The notes below the pieces were generated by a model. The model made no database searches. It had not been told where the DNA came from and was given only the letters and a program-made list of their open reading frames with translations. Made by a program: the position numbers and the translations under genes. Below are positions 17,206 to 25,007 of a stretch of 64,000 nt of DNA, in pieces (position 1 is the stretch's first letter; the number at the start of each line of letters is the position of its first letter). Source of the stretch: Halopiger aswanensis (GTDB taxonomy: Archaea > Halobacteriota > Halobacteria > Halobacteriales > Natrialbaceae); contig NZ_RAPO01000002.1 in assembly GCF_003610195.1 (NCBI RefSeq), positions 310,001 to 374,000 on the forward strand. Reading direction: 5' to 3'.

Positions 17206-17691
17206 TCAGAAGAGAAAGACGGCGATCAGGAAGCCGAACAGGACCGACGCCGTCAGCAGCGCTTCCACGGCCGTCGAGGCGAGCACGCCGATCGTCGTGT
17301 AGATCGCCGACCGCGCGCTGTGATCGACCGTGCGCTCGCGGGCGAACTCGAGGACGAAGACCGTCCCGAAGAGGCCGGCGAGCAGGCCGAGTGGTCCGGT
17401 GACGATCATGAGCGCGATGCCGACGACTGCAGCGGCAGCCGTGGTCGTCCACGACGCGCCGCCGGCCCGGGCGGCGATCGACCCGCCGAAGAGTTCGACG
17501 AGCATGGCGGTTGCGCCGAGAATCGCCAGCGTCACGACGGTAATCGCTCCCGGTTCGGTGAAGCCGGTGTGCCACCAGTAGAGGAAGACCCCCGCAAGCG
17601 AGAGCGCGCCGCCGGGGACCAGCGGGAGGACGGTACCGAGGACGCCGCCGACGAGCAGGGCGACCGCGACGACGGTGATCGCATCGACCAT
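17206..17691 (-). CDS. DUF456 family membrane protein
   Basis: The 161-residue product has about five membrane helices and the glycine-rich LLVGGVLGTVLPLVPGG motif at the N-terminus (residues 12-28), repeated in spirit by VVGIALMIVTGPLGLLAG in the middle. This pattern is that of the DUF456 family, whose function is not known. The start ATG at 17691 is 77 bp from the divergent SDR gene at 17768. No operon partner is apparent. Confidence 0.8.
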   Translation of the reverse strand: MVDAITVVAVALLVGGVLGTVLPLVPGGALSLAGVFLYWWHTGFTEPGAITVVTLAILGATAMLVELFGGSIAARAGGASWTTTAAAAVVGIALMIVTGPLGLLAGLFGTVFVLEFARERTVDHSARSAIYTTIGVLASTAVEALLTASVLFGFLIAVFLF

Positions 17692-17767
17692 ACCGACCCT
17701 ACGACGGGCCGCGGCAAAGTCGTGCTGTCTTCAGTACCGTTACGTACCGGGCTCCGAACCCCTACGT

Positions 17768-18505
17768 ATGACGCGTGGTGCGATCATCGTCGGCGCGTCC
17801 TCCGGCATCGGCGCGGCGCTGGCGCGGGAACTCGCCGACGATGGATACCAGATCGGGCTGGCAGCCCGTCGAACCGAACGCATGCGACGGATCGGCAGCG
17901 AACTGCCGACGAAATCCTACGTCGCGACGATGGACCTGCTCGACGCCGAGGACGCCCGCGAGGGCTTCTTCGAACTGGCCGAGGCGATGCCCGCCGTCGA
18001 TCTCGTCGTCATCAGTTCCGGCGTCGCCGAGATGAACCCCGACCTCGAGTGGGCGGCCGAACGGCGGACGATCGACGTTAACGTCCGCGGTTTCACCGCG
18101 ATCGCGACGGCGGCGCTCGAGTACTTCGAGAACTCTCCCGACCACGCCAGCGAGGCCGACGGCCACCTCGTGGGCATCTCCTCGGTCGCGGCCCACCTCG
18201 GCACCGGCGGCACGCAGGCGTACAACGCCTCCAAAGCGTACGTCTCGCGGTATCTCGAGGGGCTGCGCCACCGCCAGCAGCACCGCGACGCGGACGTGAC
18301 GATCACGACGATCGAACCGGGCTTCGTCGACACGGACATGTCGATGGGCGGCTTCTGGGAGTGTTCGCCGGAAACCGCGGCCGCACAGATCGTCAATGCG
18401 ATCCGCAAAGAGAAGAACCACGCCTACGTCACCCGCCGCTGGCGGCTGGTGGTCTGGGCGCTGGCCCTACTGCCGGAGCCGATCCGTCGTCGGGTAATCC
18501 CCTGA
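17768..18505 (+). CDS. Short-chain dehydrogenase/reductase
   Basis: The 245-residue protein has the classical SDR features: the Rossmann motif GASSGIG (residues 8-14), a catalytic serine in VGISSVAAHLG and the YNASK active-site motif (YxxxK, about residues 155-159). A hydrophobic C-terminus (WRLVVWALALLPEPIRRR) could attach it to the membrane; similar short SDRs act on lipids or quinones in bacteria, but the substrate here is unknown. The frame is open to 17675, yet ATG 17768 directly precedes the first beta strand and is the natural start. Confidence 0.88.
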   Translation: MTRGAIIVGASSGIGAALARELADDGYQIGLAARRTERMRRIGSELPTKSYVATMDLLDAEDAREGFFELAEAMPAVDLVVISSGVAEMNPDLEWAAERRTIDVNVRGFTAIATAALEYFENSPDHASEADGHLVGISSVAAHLGTGGTQAYNASKAYVSRYLEGLRHRQQHRDADVTITTIEPGFVDTDMSMGGFWECSPETAAAQIVNAIRKEKNHAYVTRRWRLVVWALALLPEPIRRRVIP

Positions 18506-18663
18506 CCGTTACCCGTCGGTGACTCGAGGAATCGGGTGACGCGATCGCCCGCTTCCTATTCGCCCACGACGGGACGTCTCCGTGACGAATTCCGGGCCTC
18601 GATCCGACCGGTCCAAATCCTTTCGGAGAACGGTTCAAGCACGCCGCCGAGAAAGGACGCGGT

Positions 18664-18852
18664 ATGCTCACGAACAAGTCCCCGTCCGACGGCGAGACGA
18701 CCCAGCGATTCCTGGTGACCTGCGACGGCTGTTCGTTCGAACGGACGGCCGACGGCCGCGAGAACGCGGCGGCGATCGGCGACGATCACCGGCGGGAGAC
18801 GCGCCACGACGTCGTCGCGCTCGAGGTACCGCCGTCGCTCGGGGCGAAGTAA
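18664..18852 (+). CDS. Small haloarchaeal protein with one CxxC motif
   Basis: The 62-residue product has a single CDGC motif followed by FERTADGRENAAAIGDDHRRET and resembles a half zinc-ribbon. Proteins of this shape are frequent in Halobacteria and have no known role. It lies between the SDR gene and the convergent tmcA gene. ATG 18664 has no strong Shine-Dalgarno sequence. Confidence 0.6.
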   Translation: MLTNKSPSDGETTQRFLVTCDGCSFERTADGRENAAAIGDDHRRETRHDVVALEVPPSLGAK

Positions 18853-18877
18853 CGGATTCCGGATTCGAGAGGTGTAC

Positions 18878-21166
18878 TCATTCGTCGACGAACCGCTCGC
18901 GAACCTCGAGCGCCGCGTCTACGCCCGCGTCCGCACCGTAGTAATCCACCAGCGGACAGACGGCGTCGCCGAGCGCCCGCATGCACTGGCCCGATGAAGG
19001 GTACTCGAGGCGCTCCGCGACGGTCGGCCAATCGCGACCCTGGAGCGCCCGCAGTACGAACAGTCGTTCCTCGCGAGCGGTCAGATCGATAGCGTCGGGA
19101 TCCTCGACGAAGTATCGCACGACCAGCCGACGGAACGGTCCGGGGTCGACGTCGAACAGCCCCGGGCCGTAGGCCGCGCCGGCGACGACGCGCCACTCGT
19201 GGTCGTCGAGGCCGGCCGGCGGCGCGGCGGCCGTGTCAACGCTTCGGAGTGCTGTGCGGGCTACATCCGGCTCGAGGTCGTCCAGTGCGTCCGAGCAGAG
19301 CGCGGCGAATCGGCGGGCGAACCACCGAGCGTGGCGGTCCTGCAGTTCGCGGCCGGTCGCGCTCGTCGGATCGAGCATGAGTGCCGAGTACTCGCCGCTG
19401 GCGTCGTTGCGCGTCGTCGAGAGGTGGACCGTCCGGTAGCCGTTCTCGCGCCAGAACTCGAGGAGCCCGGGCGTCGCGCCGAAGCCGGTGCCGAGCCAGT
19501 CGACGTCGTCGCCGAATTCCTCGCGCACGCGCTCGAGCAGTCGCGAGCCCAGCCCGCGCGAGCGCGCTTCGTGGTGGGTCGCGATGCGGACGACGCGCAG
19601 GCCCGCGGGTTCGCCCGCGGACTCGTCGCGAAGCTGGCTCGTGAGCACGTCGGGGAGCATGTTTCCGCGGACGCGGCCGCCCTCGTACATCATCGCCCGC
19701 GTCGCGGGCTCGAGGTTCCCCTCGCGGGCCAGCAGGGCGACGCTGACCACGTGGCCGTCCCGAACCAGCGCGCGGGCCTCGAGGTTCGGCGCGTCGAGCA
19801 GGCGCGCGAGGTCGTTTGGCTCGGTCCGGTAGTGCGCGAGGACGAGCAGGCCGAACGCCTCGCGCAGCAGGGTCTCGTCGGCGAGCAGGTCGTCGGGCTC
19901 GAGGCGTCGGTATTCGACGGTGTCCGGCGTCGCATCAGCGACGAGCGGCGCGACCGGCGGCCGCGCGTCGAGCAAGAGCGCACGGAAGGCCCACACCTCG
20001 ACGGGGTCGCCCGCCGCGTACCGGATCGGCTCGACGAGCGTGCGGTCGACCACCTCGTGGTTACTCTCCGCGAGCCGATCCCGGAAGCGGACGGAGAAGC
20101 CCCGTCCAGCCCCCTCGTAGCCGTGGATCGTCGTCGCGAACGCGACGCGGTCGGCCGCGAGGAAGGCCTCGAGCCGCGAGACGGGCAGCGCGGCGGCCTC
20201 GTCGACGATGACGATGTCAACGGTCTCGAGTTCGTCGACGGCTTCGGCGGGTTCGTGGAACCGGACGCGGCCGCCCGCGGTCGTCTCGAGGCGGCGGGAG
20301 TCGGCCGCCGTCAGGTCGACGTCCTCGAGCCCCTCGCACAGTTCCGTGGCGCGCTCGAAGACCTCCGCGGCGTTACGCGCGTTCGGGGCGGTCACGAGCA
20401 CGTCCTGCCCGTCGGCGGCGAACGCACCCGCGGCCAAGCCGGCGGCGCTCGATTTCCCGCGGCCGCGGTCGGCCTCGAGGACGACGGCGCGCCGGTTGAA
20501 ATCACCATTTGCGTCCGAGACCAGCGATTCGAACGCCTCGACGGCGTCTATCTGATCACTCGTTAGACAGGCCTCGTAGGCGGCGGTCGGGAACCGACGG
20601 GTGTCCGGCGGCTCGAGCGCCGGTTCTTCAACGCGGGGTGCCGGATCGGTCAGCCCGCCGGAGTCGAGTCGCCCGTTCTCGAGGTCGACGATCGAGATGC
20701 CCCGGTGGGCCCGCAGCGTCTCGACGAGTCGCCGGCGGAAGCGGCCGGTGACGTCCTCGAGCGCGAACGGCGGAACGGCCAGCGACTCGTCGAACGCGCC
20801 TCGCCGGTCCGGCCAGTCCTCGAGCGGCGGCGTCAGGAGCACGAGCAGGCCGCCGCCGTCGACCGCGCCGACGACCTTCCCTAAGGCGTTCGGCCGCAGC
20901 CCCTCGTGGGCGTCGAGGATCACGACGTCGCGGGTGGTCCCGAGCAGTTCGCCGGCGTTCGCCTGCGGGAGGTGCTCGCAGCGCAGCCGGTCCGCGGGGC
21001 CGACGAGCGTGGTGTCGGTGATCGCGACCGGCAGGGCGTCGAGGACGGCCTCGAGAGCGTCGTACCCCTGTTCGCGATTCCCGGCGAGCACCAGCACTCG
21101 GCGTTCGTTCGCTCGCGTCGCCTCGGCGCGGAGCGCGTCGGCGTGCCCGACGACGTCGACGGTCAT
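18878..21166 (-). CDS. tmcA: tRNA(Met) cytidine acetyltransferase TmcA
   Basis: The 762-residue protein matches TmcA/Nat10-type enzymes, which make N4-acetylcytidine in tRNA and, in several Archaea, rRNA using ATP and acetyl-CoA. Domains in order are an N-terminal DUF1726-like region, a RecD-like helicase module with Walker A RGRGKSS (about residue 232) and VDEAAALP as Walker B (about residue 316), a GNAT acetyltransferase domain with RSRGLGSRLL, and a C-terminal helical domain. A TATA box (plus-strand 21190-21196) is 27 nt before the ATG, so the mRNA is probably leaderless. Length is normal for the family. Confidence 0.93.
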   Translation of the reverse strand: MTVDVVGHADALRAEATRANERRVLVLAGNREQGYDALEAVLDALPVAITDTTLVGPADRLRCEHLPQANAGELLGTTRDVVILDAHEGLRPNALGKVVGAVDGGGLLVLLTPPLEDWPDRRGAFDESLAVPPFALEDVTGRFRRRLVETLRAHRGISIVDLENGRLDSGGLTDPAPRVEEPALEPPDTRRFPTAAYEACLTSDQIDAVEAFESLVSDANGDFNRRAVVLEADRGRGKSSAAGLAAGAFAADGQDVLVTAPNARNAAEVFERATELCEGLEDVDLTAADSRRLETTAGGRVRFHEPAEAVDELETVDIVIVDEAAALPVSRLEAFLAADRVAFATTIHGYEGAGRGFSVRFRDRLAESNHEVVDRTLVEPIRYAAGDPVEVWAFRALLLDARPPVAPLVADATPDTVEYRRLEPDDLLADETLLREAFGLLVLAHYRTEPNDLARLLDAPNLEARALVRDGHVVSVALLAREGNLEPATRAMMYEGGRVRGNMLPDVLTSQLRDESAGEPAGLRVVRIATHHEARSRGLGSRLLERVREEFGDDVDWLGTGFGATPGLLEFWRENGYRTVHLSTTRNDASGEYSALMLDPTSATGRELQDRHARWFARRFAALCSDALDDLEPDVARTALRSVDTAAAPPAGLDDHEWRVVAGAAYGPGLFDVDPGPFRRLVVRYFVEDPDAIDLTAREERLFVLRALQGRDWPTVAERLEYPSSGQCMRALGDAVCPLVDYYGADAGVDAALEVRERFVDE

Positions 21167-21286
21167 GTCCGGGTCTTGGGGGCTCGCGAGTAATAGCCTC
21201 CGGACTCGAGCGTCCGGGAACGCGGAGCCGCGATTAGCGGCGCACAGCTTGCCAGCGATATCTGGCCCTGAAACTCCGACTTCCGA

Positions 21287-21293
21287 TTTATAT
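21287..21293 (+). promoter_or_regulatory. TATA box of the UPF0145 gene
   Basis: TTTATAT is centred 29 nt before the ATG at 21319, the usual spacing for a leaderless haloarchaeal transcript, and fixes the start codon. Confidence 0.65.
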
Positions 21294-21318
21294 CCGTATC
21301 GTGCCTATCTGCGGGTAC

Positions 21319-21648
21319 ATGGCAGAGATCACGATCACGACCACGGACGGCCTCGAGGGCCGAGAGGTAGTCGAGTACTGCGGCGTCGTCTCCGGCGAGG
21401 CGGTCATCGGCGCGAACGTCGTCAGCGACATCGCGGCCGGCATCCGCGACGTCGTCGGCGGCCGCAGCGGCTCCTACGAGAAGAAAATCGAGAAAGGGCG
21501 AAAGGAGGCAATCGCCGACCTGCGGGCCGACGCCGAAGAACTCGGCGCGGACGCCGTCGTCGGCGCGACCTTCGACTACGAGGAGATGGGCGAGGGAATG
21601 CTCTGGGTCAACCTCTCGGGCACGGCGGTCAAGACGCGTCGCGCGTAA
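21319..21648 (+). CDS. UPF0145 (YbjQ) family protein
   Basis: The 109-residue product has the UPF0145/YbjQ pattern: [19 protein letters not shown] near the N-terminus, a helix with [15 protein letters not shown] and the strand ending VNLSGTAV. These pentameric beta proteins are common and of unknown function; older names suggest heavy-metal binding without proof. ATG 21319 is chosen because TTTATAT (21287-21293) lies 29 nt upstream, giving leaderless expression; the GTG at 21301 lies too close to that box. Confidence 0.85.
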   Translation: MAEITITTTDGLEGREVVEYCGVVSGEAVIGANVVSDIAAGIRDVVGGRSGSYEKKIEKGRKEAIADLRADAEELGADAVVGATFDYEEMGEGMLWVNLSGTAVKTRRA

Positions 21649-21723
21649 CGATCATCGGTCCGGACAGTTTGGACTCGAGGTTGCCGTGCGGACCCATCCC
21701 ACGGCCCCAGCCGTTTGAACACG

Positions 21724-21731
21724 CTTTTAAG
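21724..21731 (+). promoter_or_regulatory. TATA box of the rpl7Ae-ndk operon
   Basis: CTTTTAAG at 21724-21731 predicts a transcription start near 21754, only a few bases before the folded leader RNA at 21759. The resulting untranslated leader is about 128 nt, long for a haloarchaeal mRNA. Confidence 0.65.
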
Positions 21732-21758
21732 GGGGGCAACGCTACAGACGTAGTACAC

Positions 21759-21866
21759 CCTACGCGGGGTTGATGATGCTCCTAGCCCCACAGGACTCCC
21801 GCCGATTTTCTATCGGCCCGGGCACCCAGTTCCCGGACGGCAGGGGAGCGCGAGCCCACGCGTAGG
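21759..21866 (+). promoter_or_regulatory. Folded 5-prime leader of rpl7Ae with closing helix next to the Shine-Dalgarno site
   Basis: CCTACGCGGGG (21759-21769) pairs with CCC-A-CGCGTAGG (21855-21866), an 11-bp helix with one bulged A. Inside, GCTCC (21778-21782) pairs with GGAGC (21845-21849), GCCGAT with ATCGGC (21801-21806 and 21812-21817), and CCGGG with CCCGG near 21818-21836. The two strands between the outer and second helices read TTGATGAT and GCGAG, which resembles a kink-turn, the L7Ae-binding motif. The 3-prime arm of the outer helix includes the GG of GGAG (21865-21868), so folding could affect ribosome access. A 31-codon frame (21773-21868) also spans the leader. Confidence 0.55.
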
Positions 21867-21881
21867 AGAGGTGAACAACCT

Positions 21882-22244
21882 ATGTCAGTCTACGTCAACA
21901 CCGACATCCCAGCCGACCTCGCCGACGACGCCCTCGAGGCGCTCGAGGTCGCACGAGACACCGGACGAGTAAAGAAAGGAACCAACGAAACGACGAAGTC
22001 GATCGAGCGCGGCAACGCCGAGCTCGTCTACGTCGCCGAAGACGTCTCGCCCGAAGAGATCGTCATGCACATCCCGGACCTCGCCGACGAGAAGGGCATC
22101 CCCGTCGTCTTCATCGAGACCCAGGACGACGTCGGCCACGCCGCCGGCCTCGAGGTCGGCTCGGCCGCCGCGGCGATCGTCGACGCCGGCGAGGCCTCCG
22201 GCGACGTCGAGGACATCGCCGACAAGGTCGAGGACCTCGACTGA
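21882..22244 (+). CDS. rpl7ae: Large ribosomal subunit protein eL8 / L7Ae
   Basis: The 120-residue protein is archaeal L7Ae, which binds kink-turns in 23S rRNA, box C/D and H/ACA guide RNAs and RNase P RNA. The signature [17 protein letters not shown] (about residues 32-48) and the [13 protein letters not shown] segment are complete. GAGGTG at 21868-21873 is the likely Shine-Dalgarno sequence, 8 nt before the ATG. The gene heads an operon with rps28e, rpl24e and ndk. A kink-turn-like site in its own leader suggests feedback control, which is inference here. Confidence 0.96.
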   Translation: MSVYVNTDIPADLADDALEALEVARDTGRVKKGTNETTKSIERGNAELVYVAEDVSPEEIVMHIPDLADEKGIPVVFIETQDDVGHAAGLEVGSAAAAIVDAGEASGDVEDIADKVEDLD

Positions 22245-22255
22245 GGTGATTATAC

Positions 22256-22480
22256 ATGAGTGCTGAAGAGGAAGAAAGCGGATCAACGCCCGCCGAGGTC
22301 ATCGAGATCGTCGGCAAGACCGGCATGCACGGCGAAGCCATGCAGGTCAAATGCCGGATTCAGGAGGGCGAGAATCAGGGACGTATCATCACCCGAAACT
22401 GCCTCGGGCCGGTCCGCGAAGGGGACGTGCTCCAGCTTCGGGAGACCGCCCGCGAGGCCGACTCCATCGGAGGTCAGTAA
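22256..22480 (+). CDS. rps28e: Small ribosomal subunit protein eS28 (S28e)
   Basis: The 74-residue protein is S28e, an OB-fold small-subunit protein near the mRNA exit path. The motifs [20 protein letters not shown] and [13 protein letters not shown] together with the C-terminal [13 protein letters not shown] are characteristic. It starts 11 bp after rpl7Ae with a Shine-Dalgarno-like GAGGTGAT (22243-22250) overlapping the end of that gene, and ends 3 bp before rpl24e. Confidence 0.96.
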   Translation: MSAEEEESGSTPAEVIEIVGKTGMHGEAMQVKCRIQEGENQGRIITRNCLGPVREGDVLQLRETAREADSIGGQ

Positions 22481-22483
22481 CCA

Positions 22484-22855
22484 ATGGTCGAGAAACGCAC
22501 CTGCGACTACACGGGCGAAGAGATCGAGCCCGGCACGGGTATCATGTACGTCAAGAACGACGGCACCGTGCTGCACTTCGTCGACTCCAAGGCGGAGAAA
22601 AACTACAAGCTCGGTCGCGAACCGCGCGATCTCGAGTGGACCGAGGAAGGTCGTCGCGGCAAGGGCCCCGCTCAGGCGGACACGCCCGCCGACGAGGAAG
22701 CCGACCAGACCGAGCAGGTCGACGCCGCCGAAGACGAGGATGTCGAGGAAGCGACCGAGGTCGCCGAGGACGATGACGAGGACGTCCCTGCCGGGGACGA
22801 AACCGTCGACGAGACCGAGGACGCGGAGGCCGAAACCGAGGAGGCCGAACAATGA
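22484..22855 (+). CDS. rpl24e: Large ribosomal subunit protein eL24 (L24e) with long acidic tail
   Basis: The first about 60 residues are a standard archaeal L24e zinc-ribbon protein ([22 protein letters not shown], then [12 protein letters not shown]). The usual four-Cys site is reduced: only the first Cys is present, as in some Halobacteria. The remaining about 60 residues are a tail made of Glu, Asp, Ala and Thr that roughly doubles the protein. Such tails occur in halophile ribosomal proteins, but this one is long. The gene overlaps ndk by four bases (ATGA). Confidence 0.93.
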   Translation: MVEKRTCDYTGEEIEPGTGIMYVKNDGTVLHFVDSKAEKNYKLGREPRDLEWTEEGRRGKGPAQADTPADEEADQTEQVDAAEDEDVEEATEVAEDDDEDVPAGDETVDETEDAEAETEEAEQ

Positions 22856-23316
22856 GCGATCACGAGCGCACCTTCGTGATGGTCAAGCCCGACGCCTTCG
22901 CACGCGGGCTCGTGGGCGAGGTCATCTCTCGACTCGAGGACCGCGGGCTCAAGCTCGTCGGCATCAAGGTCGAGAACATGCCTCGCGAGCGCGCTGAGGA
23001 ACACTACAGCGAGCACGAGGACAAGCCGTTCTACGACGACCTCGTCGATTTCATCACCTCCGGTCCCGTCGTCCCGATGGTCTGGGAGGGCCAGGACGCG
23101 ACCCGTCAGGTCCGCCAGATGATCGGCGAGACCGACCCGCTCGAGGCCGAGCCCGGAACCATCCGCGGCGACTACGCGCTCGATCTCGGTCGGAACGTCG
23201 TTCACGCGGCCGACCACGAGGACGAGGGCGCCAACGAGCGCGAGATCGCGATCCACTTCGACGACGACGAACTGATCGACTACGACCAGCACGACGCCGA
23301 GTGGCTCTACGAGTAA
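22852..23316 (+). CDS. ndk: Nucleoside diphosphate kinase
   Basis: The 154-residue enzyme transfers the gamma phosphate from ATP to other nucleoside diphosphates. It shows the family start [11 protein letters not shown], the [14 protein letters not shown] segment, [16 protein letters not shown] with the phosphorylated histidine (about residue 121) and the C-terminal acidic W-L-Y-E end. It closes the ribosomal operon and is translationally coupled to rpl24e. A T-run follows about 60 bp later. Confidence 0.96.
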   Translation: MSDHERTFVMVKPDAFARGLVGEVISRLEDRGLKLVGIKVENMPRERAEEHYSEHEDKPFYDDLVDFITSGPVVPMVWEGQDATRQVRQMIGETDPLEAEPGTIRGDYALDLGRNVVHAADHEDEGANEREIAIHFDDDELIDYDQHDAEWLYE

Positions 23317-23376
23317 CGCTCAACGCTTTGACCCGTCGGTTTGCCGACGGTATCCGTGCTGGACTGCGTTCTTCCG

Positions 23377-23382
23377 TTTTTT
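23377..23382 (+). terminator. Oligo-T terminator after ndk
   Basis: A TTTTTT run about 60 bp after the ndk stop fits the archaeal pattern of termination at T-tracts without a needed hairpin. It is the clearest such tract after the rpl7Ae operon. Confidence 0.45.
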
Positions 23383-23561
23383 ACGTTCTCCCCAGTCACG
23401 ACGCTGTGTTTACGATCACACAATAACCGGCCATTCTATCTTTTGATCTAGTAACGCATTAAAGACAGGTATTGGTCTAGAGAGACGTAACATCTAATGT
23501 GTCGGCTAGAGTAGGGGCGGGTGGTGGTTTCGAATGGTAACATACGGTAGGTGGTCTGTGG

Positions 23562-24020
23562 ATGCGTGAACGGGAGCGGGCATCGACGATGGTGGCGACC
23601 GACGCGACCCCGTCGCTGGACCTCGTTTTCGATCTCCTCTCGAATCGGCGGCGGCGCTTCGCGCTGTACTACCTCTACGACCAGCCGGATGGCGTCGCGA
23701 CGATCGACGATCTCACGGACCACGTTGCTCGACTCGAGCGTCGAACGCTCGAGACCGAGGCGGACACCGAGTCCCTCTCGGAATCCGAGATCGAGTCCGA
23801 CTCCTCCTCCAACTCGACAGGCGAATCCGACGCTGCATCCGTATCGACTGCGACGGGCGACCGACGCCAGCAGATTCAGACGGAACTGCAGCATATTCAT
23901 CTGCCAAAGCTCGAGGATGCCGGGGTCCTCGAGCACGACCCCCGCAGCGAGACCGTTCGGTACTGGACCCAGCCGTCGCTCGAGGAGTGGCTCGAGCACG
24001 CCTATCACAAGGAACTGTAG
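23562..24020 (+). CDS. Haloarchaeal winged-helix protein (DUF7344-like)
   Basis: The 152-residue protein opens with LDLVFDLLSNRRRRFALYYLYD (about residues 20-41), a pattern typical of the haloarchaeal winged-helix domain found in many putative regulators, and ends with HIHLPKLEDAGVLEHDPRSETVRYW, the wing. Between them lies a Ser/Glu-rich stretch of about 40 residues that interrupts the domain. A second in-frame ATG at 23589 is an alternative start. The 245-bp region before it is AT-rich for this genome. DNA binding is inferred from the fold; target and partner are unknown. Confidence 0.75.
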   Translation: MRERERASTMVATDATPSLDLVFDLLSNRRRRFALYYLYDQPDGVATIDDLTDHVARLERRTLETEADTESLSESEIESDSSSNSTGESDAASVSTATGDRRQQIQTELQHIHLPKLEDAGVLEHDPRSETVRYWTQPSLEEWLEHAYHKEL

Positions 24021-24097
24021 CTCGGTCGCAACGAACCGACGCCGCTCGAGTGACGTACCGTCTTCTCGCCCGCTCACCGATAAGTGGCGTTGAAAGG

Positions 24098-24153
24098 TTT
24101 AACACGGTGCTCGTGGTGGCATTCGGTACTGTCCCGTGAGCCCGTCACGGGAC
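24098..24153 (+). promoter_or_regulatory. sod promoter region with perfect 9-bp inverted repeat
   Basis: TTTAAC (24098-24103) is a possible TATA box predicting transcription start near 24127. Directly after it GTCCCGTGA (24131-24139) and TCACGGGAC (24145-24153) form a perfect inverted repeat with a 5-bp spacer. A second TATA-like box CTTAACA (24191-24197) lies 40 nt before the sod ATG. The repeat could be an operator or a stem at the 5-prime end of a longer transcript. Confidence 0.5.
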
Positions 24154-24233
24154 GAACCCATGAGGTGTGGTACCGTTTCACTCCTCAACGCTTAACAGGC
24201 AAGCTGTCGACACGAACCCTGTAGGTGATTCAT

Positions 24234-24836
24234 ATGGCAGACCACGAGCTTCCACCACTTCCGTACGATTACGACGCGCTGGAACCGTCGATTTCCGAGC
24301 AGGTACTGACCTGGCACCACGACACCCACCATCAGGGCTACGTCAACGGCCTCAACTCGGCTGAAGAAACCCTCGCGGAGAACCGCGAGGAGGGCGACTA
24401 CGGATCGACGCCCGGGGCTCTCAAGGACGTCACCCACAACGGCTGTGGCCACTATCTCCACACGCTGTTCTGGGAGAACATGTCCCCCGACGGCGGCGGC
24501 GAACCCGAGGGCGACGTCGCCGACCGCATCGAGGAGGACTTCGGCTCCTACGAGGGCTGGAAGGGCGAATTCCAGAAGGCTGCCGGCGCCGCCGGCGGCT
24601 GGGCCCTGCTGGTGTACGACCCGGTCGCCAAGCAGCTGCGCAACCTCGCGGTCGACAAGCACGATCAGGGCGCGCTCTGGGGTGCCCACCCGATCCTCGC
24701 GCTGGACGTCTGGGAGCACTCCTACTACTACGACTACGGCCCGGATCGCGGGGAGTTCATCGACGCCTTCTTCGACGTCGTCAACTGGGACAGCGTCGAA
24801 GAGGAATACCAGAAGTGCGTCGACCACTTCGAGTAA
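24234..24836 (+). CDS. sod: Superoxide dismutase (Mn/Fe family)
   Basis: The 200-residue enzyme dismutates superoxide. All four metal ligands are present by alignment to the family: H28 in TWHHDTHHQGY, H76 in GHYLHTLFW, D158 and H162 in LDVWEHSYYYDY. The residue pattern (Gly and Gln near the active site) fits the manganese form known from Halobacteria. A GTG at 24225 is in frame, but ATG 24234 gives the standard N-terminus MADHELPPLP. It is monocistronic; the T-rich CGATTTTCTTTC after its stop may terminate it. Confidence 0.95.
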   Translation: MADHELPPLPYDYDALEPSISEQVLTWHHDTHHQGYVNGLNSAEETLAENREEGDYGSTPGALKDVTHNGCGHYLHTLFWENMSPDGGGEPEGDVADRIEEDFGSYEGWKGEFQKAAGAAGGWALLVYDPVAKQLRNLAVDKHDQGALWGAHPILALDVWEHSYYYDYGPDRGEFIDAFFDVVNWDSVEEEYQKCVDHFE

Positions 24837-25007
24837 GCAGGACGCGACGACTCGGTCAATCCCGATTTTCTTTCGCGCATCCTTCGAGAGCACCGGCGCT
24901 CGGCCTCGAGTAGTGCCGTCGACCGCAATCGGTTGCGATCCCCGACAGTTCCGCGAGTGTGAATAACTACCACTATTTATCAGGATGGATGTCGAGTGAG
25001 GGCGTAC

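Noticed and set aside
19199-20566. Long plus-strand frame opposite tmcA
   Set aside because: It is antisense to the conserved tmcA gene and its translation is Arg/Gly-rich without a family match.
23400-23560. Replication origin in the AT-rich gap after ndk
   Set aside because: No ORB-like repeats and no orc/cdc6 gene are nearby.
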